This document shows, one piece after another, positions 53,821-64,000 of a stretch of 64,000 nt of DNA (the first letter of the stretch is position 1; every line of letters begins with the position of its first letter). The notes beneath the pieces were generated by a model. The model was not told the origin of the DNA. It saw only the letters and a program-made list of their open reading frames with translations, and searched no databases. A program made the translations under genes and the position numbers. The DNA lies in the NCBI GenBank assembly GCA_038501625.1, contig JAZAYU010000015.1:806001-870000 (forward strand), written 5' to 3'. This DNA comes from Corbicula japonica (Eukaryota; Mollusca; Bivalvia; Venerida; Cyrenidae).

Positions 53821-55075
53821 GCAGAATCGAATTTCGAAGAATCAAAAAATCCGCCAGGCTTCGAAAACTTAAAAAAGCAAAGCTAGTTCTTGTTGATATT
53901 TCGCTTATTCACCCCTGAAATGTGCATTACATGCTGAAAAATCGATTTTAAGACGTTTTAAGAAAAACATAAATTATGATAAATACTAAGTTTAGGCCGC
54001 TAGGCCGCCTGGCCGTTAGGCCGCCAGGCTTCGAAAACTTCGAATTCAAGCCGTTTTTAAGATAAATTATGATAAATATTAAGTTTAGGCCGTAGGGCGG
54101 CCAGGCCGCTAGGCCGACAGGCTTCGAAAACTTAAAAAAAATTCAAATCTAGTTCTTGTTGATATTTTACATAATCATCCTTGAAATGTTCATTGCATCC
54201 TGTAAAATCGAATTCAAGCCGTTTTGAAGATAAATTATGATAAATATTAAGTTTAGGCCGCTAGGCCGTCAGGCCGCTATTCCGCTAGGCCGCCAGGCTT
54301 CGATAACTTAAAAAAAATCAAAGCTAGTTCTTGTTGATATTTTACCTTATCATCCCTGAAATGTACATTGCATGCTGTAAAAATCGAATTCAAGCCGTTT
54401 TTAAGATAAACATAAATCATGATAAATAGTATGTTTAGGCCGCCAGGCCGCCAGGTTTCGAAAACTTAAAAAAATAAAAGCTAGTTCTTGTTGATATTTT
54501 GCTTGTTCGTACCTGAAATGTACATTACATGCTGAAAAAATCGATTTCAAGACGTTTTAAGATAAACATAAATTATGATAAATATTAAGTTTAGGCCGCT
54601 AGGTCGCCAGGCGGCTAGGCCGCTAGGTCGCCAGGCCGCTAGGCCGCCAGGCTTCGAAAAGTTAAAAAAATCAAAGCTAGTTCTTGTTGATATTTTACTT
54701 AATCATCATCTGAAATGTAATTTACAAAGAGTACATGGGAGTAAATGTACAGAGAGATTCCGAGTCGTCTTTGCAGGTAAGCTAGAACTTTGTTAAATAA
54801 TTTATTTTAATAAAATAAAAGCTAAATCATGTCGATAACTTTCTTATACACCCCTGCAATTTACATTATTTGCTGTAAAAATAGATTTCAATCCGTTTTT
54901 AAGATCAACCTAAATTGTGATAAAGGCAGCCATCTTCTCGCCGCTAGGCCGCCAGGCCGCTAACTTCACGCCTCCAGGCCGCTAGGCCGCCAGGCCGCTA
55001 ACTTCACGCCGCAAAGCCGTTAGGCCGCTAACTTTACGCCGCCAGGCCGCTAGGCCGCTAACTTCACATCTTCAA
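53821..55075. repeat. ~190-bp tandem repeat with GGCCGCTA minisatellite
   Basis: Units share GAAAACTTAAAAAAATCAAA, GCTAGTTCTTGTTGATATTT, GAAATGTACATT, ATCGAATTCAAGCCGTTTT and AAATTATGATAAATATTAAG. They are joined by runs of TAGGCCGCC / AGGCCGCTA of variable length (longest near 54,590-54,655 and 54,950-55,065). The GC-rich run contrasts with AT-rich units. Confidence 0.88.
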
Positions 55076-55079
55076 TACC

Positions 55080-55435
55080 TCTCAGGATTGATTCTCGTTC
55101 ATCTTTTCTCAGAAGATATTGCAATATACCTTTCTCTTACCTCATCAAGACAATTCGAGACTTTTTAAAATAACTTTAAGACTCTTGAAAAGTGGGAATT
55201 GGAGTGGGACATAGAATTTAACACTTCCAAATGTTAGGTTATCCATGTAAATAGATGGAAACATCACATATCTACCCAGTTCTATCTCCATGGGTCCTTC
55301 TAGAGTCAGTTAGCTCTGCCAAATACCTTGTTGTGGACATACCAGATGACCAGACATGGGATACTCACGTAAATAGAACAACCAAAAAGGAAAAAATCAT
55401 TGCCTGTCCCTTAATGTATAAAATCGAAAATTAAC
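55080..55435 (+). mobile_element. non-LTR (LINE) reverse-transcriptase fragment, palm/thumb
   Basis: Plus-strand reading includes HLFSEDIAIYL (a mutated FADD box), TLEKWELEWDIEFNTSKC, then after a TAG VIHVNRWKHH, YLHGSLLESVSSAKYLVVDI and TWDTHVNRTTKK. This matches the jockey/CR1-type order 'LFADD..IY..I....D...LQ.DL..LE.WE..W.M.FN..KC....', 'Y.L.G..L......KYLGV....L.W..H'. The catalytic DD is altered and stops are present, so it is dead. Confidence 0.72.
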
Positions 55436-56633
55436 ACGTTGCTTTTCCAATTGAAGGCGTCTTAACTTCCCTTCCCTTCACTATCTTAACACCCACCATG
55501 ATTCTAGAGGTTAATAACAGCAAGTACAGCCAGGTACGTAGCCAGTTTTTTTATGTTGTTAGCCCAAACAAAATGTAAAATATTCCATTTCCAAATGTTG
55601 CATCCCCGTCCCCAGAAGCCGGAAACACATGGAGATTAAAAATAGCGAAATGCGCGTTCCATAGTATTTTCAATGAAAATTGTCAAAGCGAAAAAAAATT
55701 AAACTACGAATTTGATAGACATTTTGAAAAACTGACTGCCGGCTTAAAACTACCACGAATTGAACGATAAAGCGCTGTGACGTAGTGACATCATGAAGGG
55801 GGCCATATGTTATCGTTCAACATGCTATTCTGTGAAATAAATAAAGCGTTACAGCACAGAGAATTGGAACATAGGCCTGTATTTACATCTGCGCAAAGAA
55901 AGTAATCATTTTTCCCAGAACGCAAATCAACGCCAAAGACACACCCACTACCATCCCCACCCTTCCTGTTTTTATTGTATTTATTGGGACATTGAAAATG
56001 TAATTTTCTTGTCCAACTTGTAGGCCCGGGACTACATGGCCTAATAGTAGCTACGCCACTGACTATTACAACTCCCTTTTCCCAAGAACAGAACATACTG
56101 GATTGCCCTTCCCTCTGATATCCCTCTCGCTTCCGACCATTGAGCAGTTCAATGCAGCTATCTGCTGAAAAACACAAATCACAATAGCTCTGCATACTTT
56201 AATTTTAATCCCTTTAATATAACACCCCTGTATATCGTTTTTTAACTTTTAATCTTTTTTTCTACTAATAGTCTCGGTCTTCGATGCGAAAGTGTCTATG
56301 TTTGGCCAGTATCGGTCTTCGACGCGAAAATGTCTATGTCTTGTCAGTTTCGGACGGACGGACGGACGGACAGACAGAAAGATATGTGCTATTTCGTCCT
56401 ATCGCATCTTTTCCCACTGTTAACCTGCGAAAAGGTTTCTAAACATAAACATTTAATTATAATTATATTCAACAAAACCATATATTTTCAAAACTATCTT
56501 GAATCATAACAAATCATAAAATGGGTTACATTTAAATTAGATAAATAGTTAGACCATTTCGTAAGTAAGTAGAACCGCATATAATAGGAAGGCGAATACA
56601 TGAAGACAGAAAAATTGTATTGTTTATAAGTTC
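55436..56633. other. gene-free stretch
   Basis: A minus-strand 134-codon frame (55,791-56,195) has no recognisable domain and codon use looks random. A (GGAC)n run lies at 56,350-56,375. The GTCTTCGA.GCGAAA.TGTCTATGT phrase is duplicated at 56,278-56,340. No gene called. Confidence 0.5.
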
Positions 56634-57318
56634 GTGTCGGCGGGTCGAAATAACGAAATTTTTCGTGTGTTCGCTTTTCGCCTTTCTGTTAAAACCATCT
56701 GTAAATTCATAAAAGAACAGGGTTACTTACTGATATTCCAAAGCTTGGTGATAAACCAATTTAAAGTTGATTGTTTTGCTTACCTATTCGTTAGTATGAC
56801 GCCGGCAGAGCTTAAAGAGTTCATGAAGGTTTATAGGAAAATCGTGTCAAAGAATCAAAAACCTTGATCTTTTTCTTTTCATTGTCACCGTGCTTTTGCT
56901 GATTTCACTCCAAGAGTTCTGGTCTTAGTAAAATCACCGAATACCTACCTTTCCTCTTTCACAATGTCATTACCTACTGAAATTTTATATCTTTGTGTGC
57001 TTTTTAACGCAGCATTGTTGTGTCGATGGGTGGGTTGGAGCTAATTCACCAAGACAACTTGCACTAGTTTGTACACGAGAACCTGTTGGGGCAAGTGTAA
57101 GTTTAGTGCACTCTAAAACCTAGTTTAAACCCCCAGTGAAAATATTGTTTTTGCCACTGACTGTTTCAATATTGATAACTGTTCGTTTTTCCTTGACAGT
57201 GGTGTCACATGTAAAATTGATTATCTGATAAACCCATGCTCTCCTTTCCTCTCTACTTTTCCGCTGCTGGGGAGGCTGTGCTTTCTGGGTGTGGCAATTC
57301 CTGATAAGCATGTTAATA
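56634..57318 (+). mobile_element. diverged Naiad-type PLE fragment: RT C-terminus plus 3' tail
   Basis: The frame reads FRLSVKTICKFIKEQGYLLI, LVINQFKVDCFAYLF and PAELKEFMKVY, matching the RT C-terminal end of the minus-strand copies (KTICKFKKKGYQHDI, LVINPSTVDHYAYLF, EFMK). The tail follows, with GAGAACCTGTTGGGGCAAGT, TTTAAACCCCCAGTG and GGGGAGGCTGTG up to CCTGATAAGCATG. It is more diverged than the others, suggesting an older insertion or another subfamily. Confidence 0.75.
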
Positions 57319-58057
57319 TAAAGCGAGTTATGTCGTCGGCTGGATGTAATGTGTTTAGTGGTAGATCTTAAGTAAATAATATCTACTCCGTTGTAAGTCT
57401 CGCAATAATATTTAGTGTGAAGTAATAAAAACACAAAGTTCACAAAGAGTTATAAAATAGTCACAAAGTAAGAAACACTAAGTCACGAAGTTGGCACAGT
57501 AAGCAGTTATTCTAGCTTACAATAAGAAATCAAATTTAGTCACTAAGTTGAAGAGTCACTGAGTTGTTAGTTGTTTATTTTCTTTTTTAACATCTCGCTG
57601 CCGTCCTTATTATACTGTCCGCTTTATTGCTGCGGCGTCTTGATGATATGTCGCCTATATAATAAAAGCAAGTTTTCTCCAGTTCTCTCGATATGTTCCA
57701 ATATACTGCTGTTTGACCTGTGATTAAAAACAAATTGAAAAAACAAACAAATGTAACAATGACCTAATCCGGATCATCCGAACATAATCTATTCAAACTT
57801 AATCAATTAAGATTTACGGATTTCGCATTATTATGTTTACCCGATCACCCGAACGTGGTAATATCCTCAAAAGGGTATTTGTCCGATCATCCCAACATGA
57901 AATATTCCGGATCTGACAAGATCGTGTATTCCGCTCCAACTCAACAAGCATATGTCTTAAATGGTACTTCAGATCACCAATATTGGGAACTCGGACTACA
58001 TTAATTACAGATCACACTGTCATAGTGTATTCCGGACTATCCTCAATAGGTACCTGT
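57319..58057. other. gene-free stretch leading into inverted satellite
   Basis: 57,430-57,560 holds degenerate AGTCAC(A)AAGT phrases. 57,760-58,050 has repeated ATTCCGGA / GATCATCCGAAC phrases, related in style to 51,040-51,140 beside the forward arrays. No gene. Confidence 0.5.
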
Positions 58058-59109
58058 AGACCGAATATCCAACAAAATGGTTGCAGTAAATTCGATCTCA
58101 TTCTGTTTGTGTAGAGCGAATACCAAAATCACTGCTGGCAGTGGATTCGATCTCATAAGGGTATTCGCTGTTTGTGTAAAACGAATACCCAACTCACTCC
58201 TGGCAGTGGATTCAATCTCATTACAGTATTCGGTGTTTGTGTAATGCAAATACCCAACTCACAGCTGGCAGTGGATTCGATCTCATTAGGGTATCGTTGT
58301 TTGTGTAAAGCGAGTACCCAATTCACCGCTGGCAGTGGATTCGATTTTATAAGGGTATTCGCTGTTTGTGTACAGCAAATATCCAACTCACTGCTGGCAG
58401 TGGATTCGATCTCATTAGGGTATTCGCTGTTTGTGTAAAACGAATACCAAACTCACAGCTGGCAGTGGATTCGATCTCATTACGGTATTCGCTGTGCGTG
58501 TAAAGCGAATACCCAACTCACTGTTGGCAGTGGATTCGATCTCATTAGGGTATTCGCTGTTTGATTGCAGCGAATACCCAACTCATTGCTGGCATTTGAT
58601 TCGATCTCATTAGGATATTCGCTGCTGGTTTAAAGCGAATATCCAACTCACCGCTGGCAGTGGATTCGATCTCATTAGGGTATTCGCTGTCAGTGTAGAA
58701 CGAATACCCAACTCACAGCTGGCTGTGGATTCGATCTCATTAGGGTATTCGCTGAATATGTAAAGCGAATACCCAACTCACTGCTGGCAGTGGATTCGAT
58801 CTCATTATGGTATTCGCTGTCAGTGTAGAACGAATACCCAACTCACAGCTGGCTGTGGATTCGATCTCATTTGGGTATTCGCTGAATGTGTAAAGCGAAT
58901 ACCCAGCTCACTGCTGGCAGTGGGTTCGATCTCATTAGGGTATTCGCTGTTTGTGTAAAGCGAATACCCAACTCACAGCTGGCAGTGGATTCGATCTCAT
59001 TAGGATATTCGCTGTTTGTGTAAAGCGAATACCCAACTCACAGCTGGCTGTGGATTCGATCTCATTAGGGTATTCGCTGAATGTGTAAAGCGAATACCCA
59101 ACTCACTGC
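58058..59109 (-). repeat. 65-bp hairpin satellite, inverted array 1
   Basis: About 16 monomers of the same satellite as its reverse complement (CTGGCAGTGGATTCGATCTC, ATTAGGGTATTCGCTG, AAGCGAATACCCAACTCAC). The leftmost monomers are degenerate. Confidence 0.95.
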
Positions 59110-59195
59110 TGGCTACTCAAAATACACTACATCATAAAAATGGCAGATCCGAATCACCCTATAATAGTTTATTCCGGACCACTTCCATAGGGTAT
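59110..59195 (-). repeat. inverted copy of the 50,806-50,885 spacer
   Basis: AAAATACACTACATCATAAA, AATGGCAGATCCGAATCACC and GTTTATTCCGGACCACTTCC are the reverse complement of the spacer between forward arrays 2 and 3. Satellite flanks it on both sides in both places. Confidence 0.88.
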
Positions 59196-62100
59196 CCGGT
59201 GTTTGTGTAAATCGAATACCCAACTCACTGCTTGCAGCGGATTCGATCTCATTAGGGTATTCGCTGTCAGTGTAGAACGAATATCCAACTCACAGCTGGC
59301 TGTGGATTTGATCTCATTAGGGTATTCGCTGTCAGTGAAGAACGAATACCCAACTCACAGCTGGCAGTGGATTCGATCACATTAGAGTACTCGCTGTTTG
59401 TGTAAAGCAAATACCCAACTCACTGCTGGCAGTGGATTCGATCTCATTAGGGTATTCGCTGTCAGTGTAGAACGAATACCCAACTCACAGCTGGCTGTGG
59501 ATTCGATCTCATTAGGGTATTCGCTGAATGTGTAAAGCGAATACCCAACTCACTGCTGGCAGTGGATTCGATCTCATTAGGATATTCGCTGTTTGTGTAA
59601 AGCGAATACCCAACTCACTGCTGGCTGTGGATTCGATCTCATTAGGGTATTCGCTGTCATTGTAGAACGAAAACCCAACTCACAGCTGGCTGTGGATACG
59701 ATCTCATTAGGGTATTCGCTAAATGTGTTAAGCGAATACCCAACTCACTGCTGGCAGTCGATTCGATCTCATTAGGGTATTCGCTGAATGTGTAAAGCGA
59801 ATACCCAACTCACAGCTTGCAGTGGATTCGATCTCATTAGGATATTCGCTGTTTGTGTAAAGCGAATACCCAACTCACAGCTGGCTGTGGATTCGATCTC
59901 AGTAGGGTATTCGCTGAATGTGTAAAGCGAATACCCAACTCACAGCTGGCTGTGGATTCGATCTCATTAGGGTATTCGCTTTCAGTGCAGAACGAATACA
60001 AAACTCACAGCTGGCTGTGGATTCGATCTCATTAGGGTATTCGCTGTCATTGTAAAACGAATGCCCAACTCACAGCTGGCTGTGTATTCGATCTCATTAG
60101 GGTATTCGCTGTCAGTGTAGAACGAATACCCAACTCACAGCTGGCTGTGGATTCGATCTCATTAGGGTAATCGCTGTTTATGTAAAGCGAACTTAACTCC
60201 CTGCTGGCAGTGGATTCGATCCCATTAGGATATTCGCTGCGCGTGTAAAGCCAATACCCAACTCACAGCTGGAAGTGTATTCGAGCTATCTCATTAGGGT
60301 ATTCGCTGTCAGTGTAAAGCGAATACCCATCTCACAGCTGGCTGTGGATTCCATCTCATTAGGGTATTCTCTGAATGTGTAAAGCGAATACCCAACTCAC
60401 AGCTGGCAGTGGATTCGATCTCATTAGGATATTCGCTGTTTGTGTAAAGCGAATACCCAACTCACTGCTGGCTGTGGATTCGATCTCATTAGGGTATTCG
60501 CTGAATGTGTAAAGCGAATACCCAACTCACTGCTGGCAGTGGATTCGATCTCATTAGGGTATTCGCTGTCAGTGTAGAACGAATACCCAACTCACAACAG
60601 GCTGTGGATTCGATCTCATTAGGGTATTCGCTGTCAGTGTAAAACGAATACCCAACTCACTGCTTGCAGTGGATTCGATCTCATTAGGGTATTCGCTGTC
60701 AGTGTAGAACGAATACCCAACTCACAGCTGGCTGTGGATTCGATCTCATTAGGGTACTCGCTGTCAGTGAAGAATGAATACCCAGCTCACAGCTGGCTAT
60801 GGATTCGATCTCATTAGGGTATTCGCTGTCAGTGTAGAACGAATACCCAACTCATAGCTGGTTCGATTAGGGTATTCGCTGTCAGTGTAGAACGAATACC
60901 CAACTCACAACTGGCTGTGGATTCGATCTCATTAGGATATTCGCTGTCATTGTAGAACGAATACCCAACTCACAGCTGGCTGTGGATTCGATCTCATTAG
61001 GGTATTTGCTGTCAATGTAGTACGAATACCCAACTCACAGCTGGCTGTGGATTCGATCTCATTAGGGTATTCGCTGTTTGTGTAAAGCGAATACCCAACT
61101 CCCTGCTTGCAGTGGATTCGATCTCATTAGGGTATTCTCTGTGCGTGTAAAGCGAATACCCAACTGACAGTTGGCAGTGTATTCGGTCTCATTAGGGTAT
61201 TCACTGTCAGTGTAAAGCGAATAGCCATCTCACAGCTGGCTGTGGATTCGATCTCAACAGGGAATACGCTGAATGTGTAAAGCGAATACCCAACTGACAG
61301 TTGGCAGTGTATTCGGTCTCATTAGGGTATTCACTGTCAGTGTAAAGCGAATAGCCATCTCACAGCTGGCTGTGGATTCGATCTCAACAGGGAATACGCT
61401 GAATGTGTAAAGCGAATATCCAACTCACTGTTGGCAGTAGATTCGATCTCATTAGGGTATTCGCTGTCAGTATAGAACGAATACCCAACTCACAGCTGGC
61501 TGTGGATTCGATCTCATTAGGGTAATCGCTGAATGTGTAAAGCGAATACCTTACTTATTGCTGCAGTGGAGTCGATCTCATAAGGGTATTCGCTATCAGC
61601 GTAGAACGAATACCCAACTCACTGCTGGCTGTGGATTCGATCTCATTAGGGTATTCGCTGAATGTGTAAAGCGAATACCCAACTCACTGCTGGCAGTGGA
61701 TTCGATCTCATTAGGGTATTCGCTGTCATTGTAGAACGAATACCCAACTCACAGCTGGCTGTGGTTTCGATCTCATAAAGGTATTCGCTGTCATTGTAGA
61801 ATGAATACCCAACTCACAGCTGGCTGTGGATTCGATCTCATTACGGTATTCGCTGTCAGTGTAAAGCGAATACCCAACTCACTGCTGGCTGTGGATTCGA
61901 TCTCATTAGGGTATTCGCTGTGTGTGTAAAGCGAATACCCAACTCACTGCTGGCTGCGTATTCGATCTCATTAGGGTATTCGCTGTCAGTGTAGAACGAA
62001 TACCCAACTCACAGCTGGCTTTGGATTCGATCTCATTAGGGTATTCGCTGTGTGAATAAAGCGAATACCCAACTCACTGCTGGCAGTGGATTCGATCTCA

Positions 62101-64000
62101 TTAGGATATTCGCTGTCAGTGTAGAACGAATACGCAACTCACAGCTGGCTGTGAATTCGATCTCATTAGGGTATTCGCTGTGTGTGTAAAGCGAATACCC
62201 AACTCACTGCTGGCAGTGGATTCGATCTCATTAGGGTATTCGCTGTCAGAGTAGAACGAATACCCAACTCACAGCTGGCTGTGGATTTGATCTCATTAGG
62301 GTATTCGCTGCGTGTGTAAAGCGAATACCCAACTCATAGCTGGCAGTGGATTCGATCTCATTAGGGTATTCGCTGTCAGTGTAGAACGAATACCCAACTC
62401 ACAGCTGCCTGTGGATTCGATCTCATTAGGGTATTTGGTGCGTGTGTAAAGCGAATACCCAACTCACTGCTGGCAGTGGATTCGATCATTAGGGTATTCG
62501 CTGTCAGTGTAAAGCGAATACCCAACTCACTGCTGGCTGTGGATTCGATCTCATTAGGGTATTCGCTGTGTGTGTAAAGCGAATACCCAACTCACTGCTG
62601 GCAGTGGATTCGATCTCATTAGGGTATTCGCTGTCAGTGTAGAACGAATACCAAACTCACAGCTGGCTGTGAATTCGATCTCATTAGGGTATTCGCTGTG
62701 TGTGTAAAGCGAATACCCAAGTTATAGCTGGCAGCGGATTCGATCTCATTAGGGTATTCGCTGTCAGAGTAGAACGAATACCCAACTCACAGCTGGCTGT
62801 GGATTTGATCTCATTAGGGTATTCGCTGTGTGTGTAAAGCGAATACCCAACTCACTGCTGGCAGTGGATTCGATCTCATTAGTGTATTCGCTTTCAGTGT
62901 AGAACGAATACCCAACTCACAGCTGGCTGTGGATTCGATCTCATTAGGGTATGCGGTGTGTGTGTAAAGCGAATACCCAACTCACTGCTGGCAGTGGATT
63001 CGATCTAATTAGGGTATTCGCTGTCAGTGTAAAGCGAATACCCAACTCACTGCTGGCTGTGGATTCGATCTCATTAAGGTATTCGCTGTGTGTGTAAAGC
63101 GAATACCCAACTCACTGCTGGCTGCGGATTCGATCTCATTAGGGTATTCGCTGTCAGTGTAGAACGAATACCCAACTCACAGCTGGCTGTGGATTCGATC
63201 TCATTAGGGTATTCGCTGTGTGAATAAAGCGAATACCCAACTCACTGCTGGCAGTGGATTCGATCTCATTAGGGTATTCGCATACAGTGTAGAACGAATA
63301 CCCAACTCACAGCTGGCTGTGAATTCGATCTCATTAGGGTATTCGCTGTGTGTGTAAAGCGAATACCCAACTCATAGCTGGCAGCGGATTCGATCTCATT
63401 AGGGTATTCGCTGTCAGAGTAGAACGAATACCCAACTCACTGCTGGCTGTGGATTTGATCTCATTAGGGTATTCGCTGTGTGTGTAAAGCGAATACCCAA
63501 CTCACTGCTGGCAGTGGATTCGATCTCATTAGGGTATTCGCTGTCAGTGTAGAACGAGTACCCAACTCACAGCTGGCTGTGGATTCGATCTCATTAGGGT
63601 ATGCGGTGTGTGTGTAAAGCGAATACCCAACTCACTGCTGGCAGTGGATTCGATCTCATTAGGGTATTCGCTGTCAGTGTAGAACGAATACCCAACTCAC
63701 AGCTGGCTGTGGATTCGATCTCATTAGGGTATTCACTGTGTGTTTAAAGCGAATTCCCAACTCACTGCTGGCAGTGGATTCGATCTCATTAGGGTATTCG
63801 CTGTCAGTGTATATCGATTACCCAACTCACAGCTGGCTGTGGATTCGATCTTATTAGGGTATTCCCTGTGTGTGTAAAGCGAATACCCAACTCAATGCTT
63901 GCAGTGGATTCGATCTCATTAGGGTATTCGCTGTCAGTGTAGAACGAATACCCAACTCACAGCTGGCTGTGGATTCGATCTCATTAGGGTATTCTCTGTG
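59196..64000 (-). repeat. 65-bp hairpin satellite, inverted array 2 (runs off the window)
   Basis: About 74 monomers. From about 61,860 the alternation of two 65-bp types is regular (130-bp dimers) and homogeneous. Private variants recur 650 bp apart (ATGCGGTGTG at 62,951 and 63,601; GGCAGCGGATTCG near 62,730 and 63,380), indicating a ten-monomer higher-order repeat. A ~125-bp stretch around 61,155-61,400 is also duplicated in tandem. Confidence 0.95.

Noticed and set aside
55791..56195. 134-codon minus-strand frame
   Set aside because: No domain, repeat family match or splice context was recognised. Its composition is unremarkable and it lies among repeats.
41741..64000. Many 60-90-codon open frames such as those starting MCKANTQLTAGSGFDLIRVF
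   Set aside because: They are the satellite read through. The monomer is 65 bp, so the frame shifts every unit and the same peptides recur on either strand with array orientation.
41741..64000. CRISPR-like regularity with palindromic repeats
   Set aside because: There are no unique spacers. The whole 65-bp unit repeats, and the context is a eukaryotic satellite.
58058..64000. TTAGGG telomere motif in the inverted arrays
   Set aside because: It occurs only once per 65-bp monomer (CATTAGGGTATTCG), never as tandem hexamers.

Overview
This is eukaryotic, AT-rich, intron-containing and very repeat-dense DNA, most likely from a bivalve mollusc (probably a clam-like heterodont). The clues are interspersed repeats of the familiar bivalve kind (a pair at 11.4 and 27.2 kb, and a 1.8-kb one at 37.3-39.1 kb whose ends are inverted GCTCACCTGAG sequences), Naiad-type Penelope-like retroelements (PLEs), and a lineage-expanded family of secreted cysteine-rich proteins. 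No tRNA, rRNA, CRISPR array or housekeeping gene was recognised. Species assignment is inference.

The only host gene family lies on the minus strand between 7 and 45 kb. A complete member (copy B) has two coding exons. Exon 1 (20,388-21,359) encodes a signal peptide, a somatomedin-B-like domain and an N-glycosylated cysteine-rich ectodomain. Exon 2 (17,915-18,778) encodes a C-P-L-G-Q module, a roughly 230-residue domain and a short hydrophobic C-terminal tail. Splice sites are canonical and in phase 0. Copy A (7,060-10,422) has both exons, but exon 2 carries a 1-bp frameshift. Copies C (35 kb), D (39.4-40.3 kb) and E (44.2-45.0 kb) show exon 2 only. A' (22.9-23.4 kb) is a truncated exon 1. 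Two short exon-1 stubs (17.05-17.22 and 33.55-33.69 kb) abut PLE sequence. The proteins look like secreted or lipid-anchored ectodomains; no seven-helix domain is present.

The locus grew by segmental duplication. Block 10.66-19.88 kb recurs at 26.42-36.96 kb, carrying the same mariner-like fragment, PLE, exon-1 stub, exon 2 and intron. A second tandem duplication (39.38-44.10 versus 44.11-48.96 kb) carries exon 2, part of the intron and several kb of satellite.

Mobile elements are mainly PLEs with the GIY-YIG endonuclease upstream of the reverse transcriptase. The best copy (13.4-17.0 kb) is decayed. A younger fragment (31.5-32.7 kb) is nested inside an older one and keeps a 256-codon open frame. 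Both old copies contain a piece of the host gene's exon 2 inside the RT region. Many short 3' tails are scattered around. Two LINE reverse-transcriptase fragments, two copies of a mariner-like fragment, a 1.1-kb terminal-inverted-repeat element, MITE/fold-back elements and decayed hammerhead-like motifs are also present.

From 41.7 kb to the right edge the window is dominated by a 65-bp satellite organised as 130-bp dimers. Each monomer holds an 11-bp-stem hairpin. Arrays at 41.7-44.1, 46.5-50.8 and 51.2-52.0 kb are in one orientation; arrays at 58.06-59.1 and 59.2-64.0 kb are inverted. Between them lie a ~350-bp tandem repeat (52.05-53.8 kb), a GGCCGCTA-rich repeat (53.8-55.1 kb), a LINE fragment and a PLE fragment.
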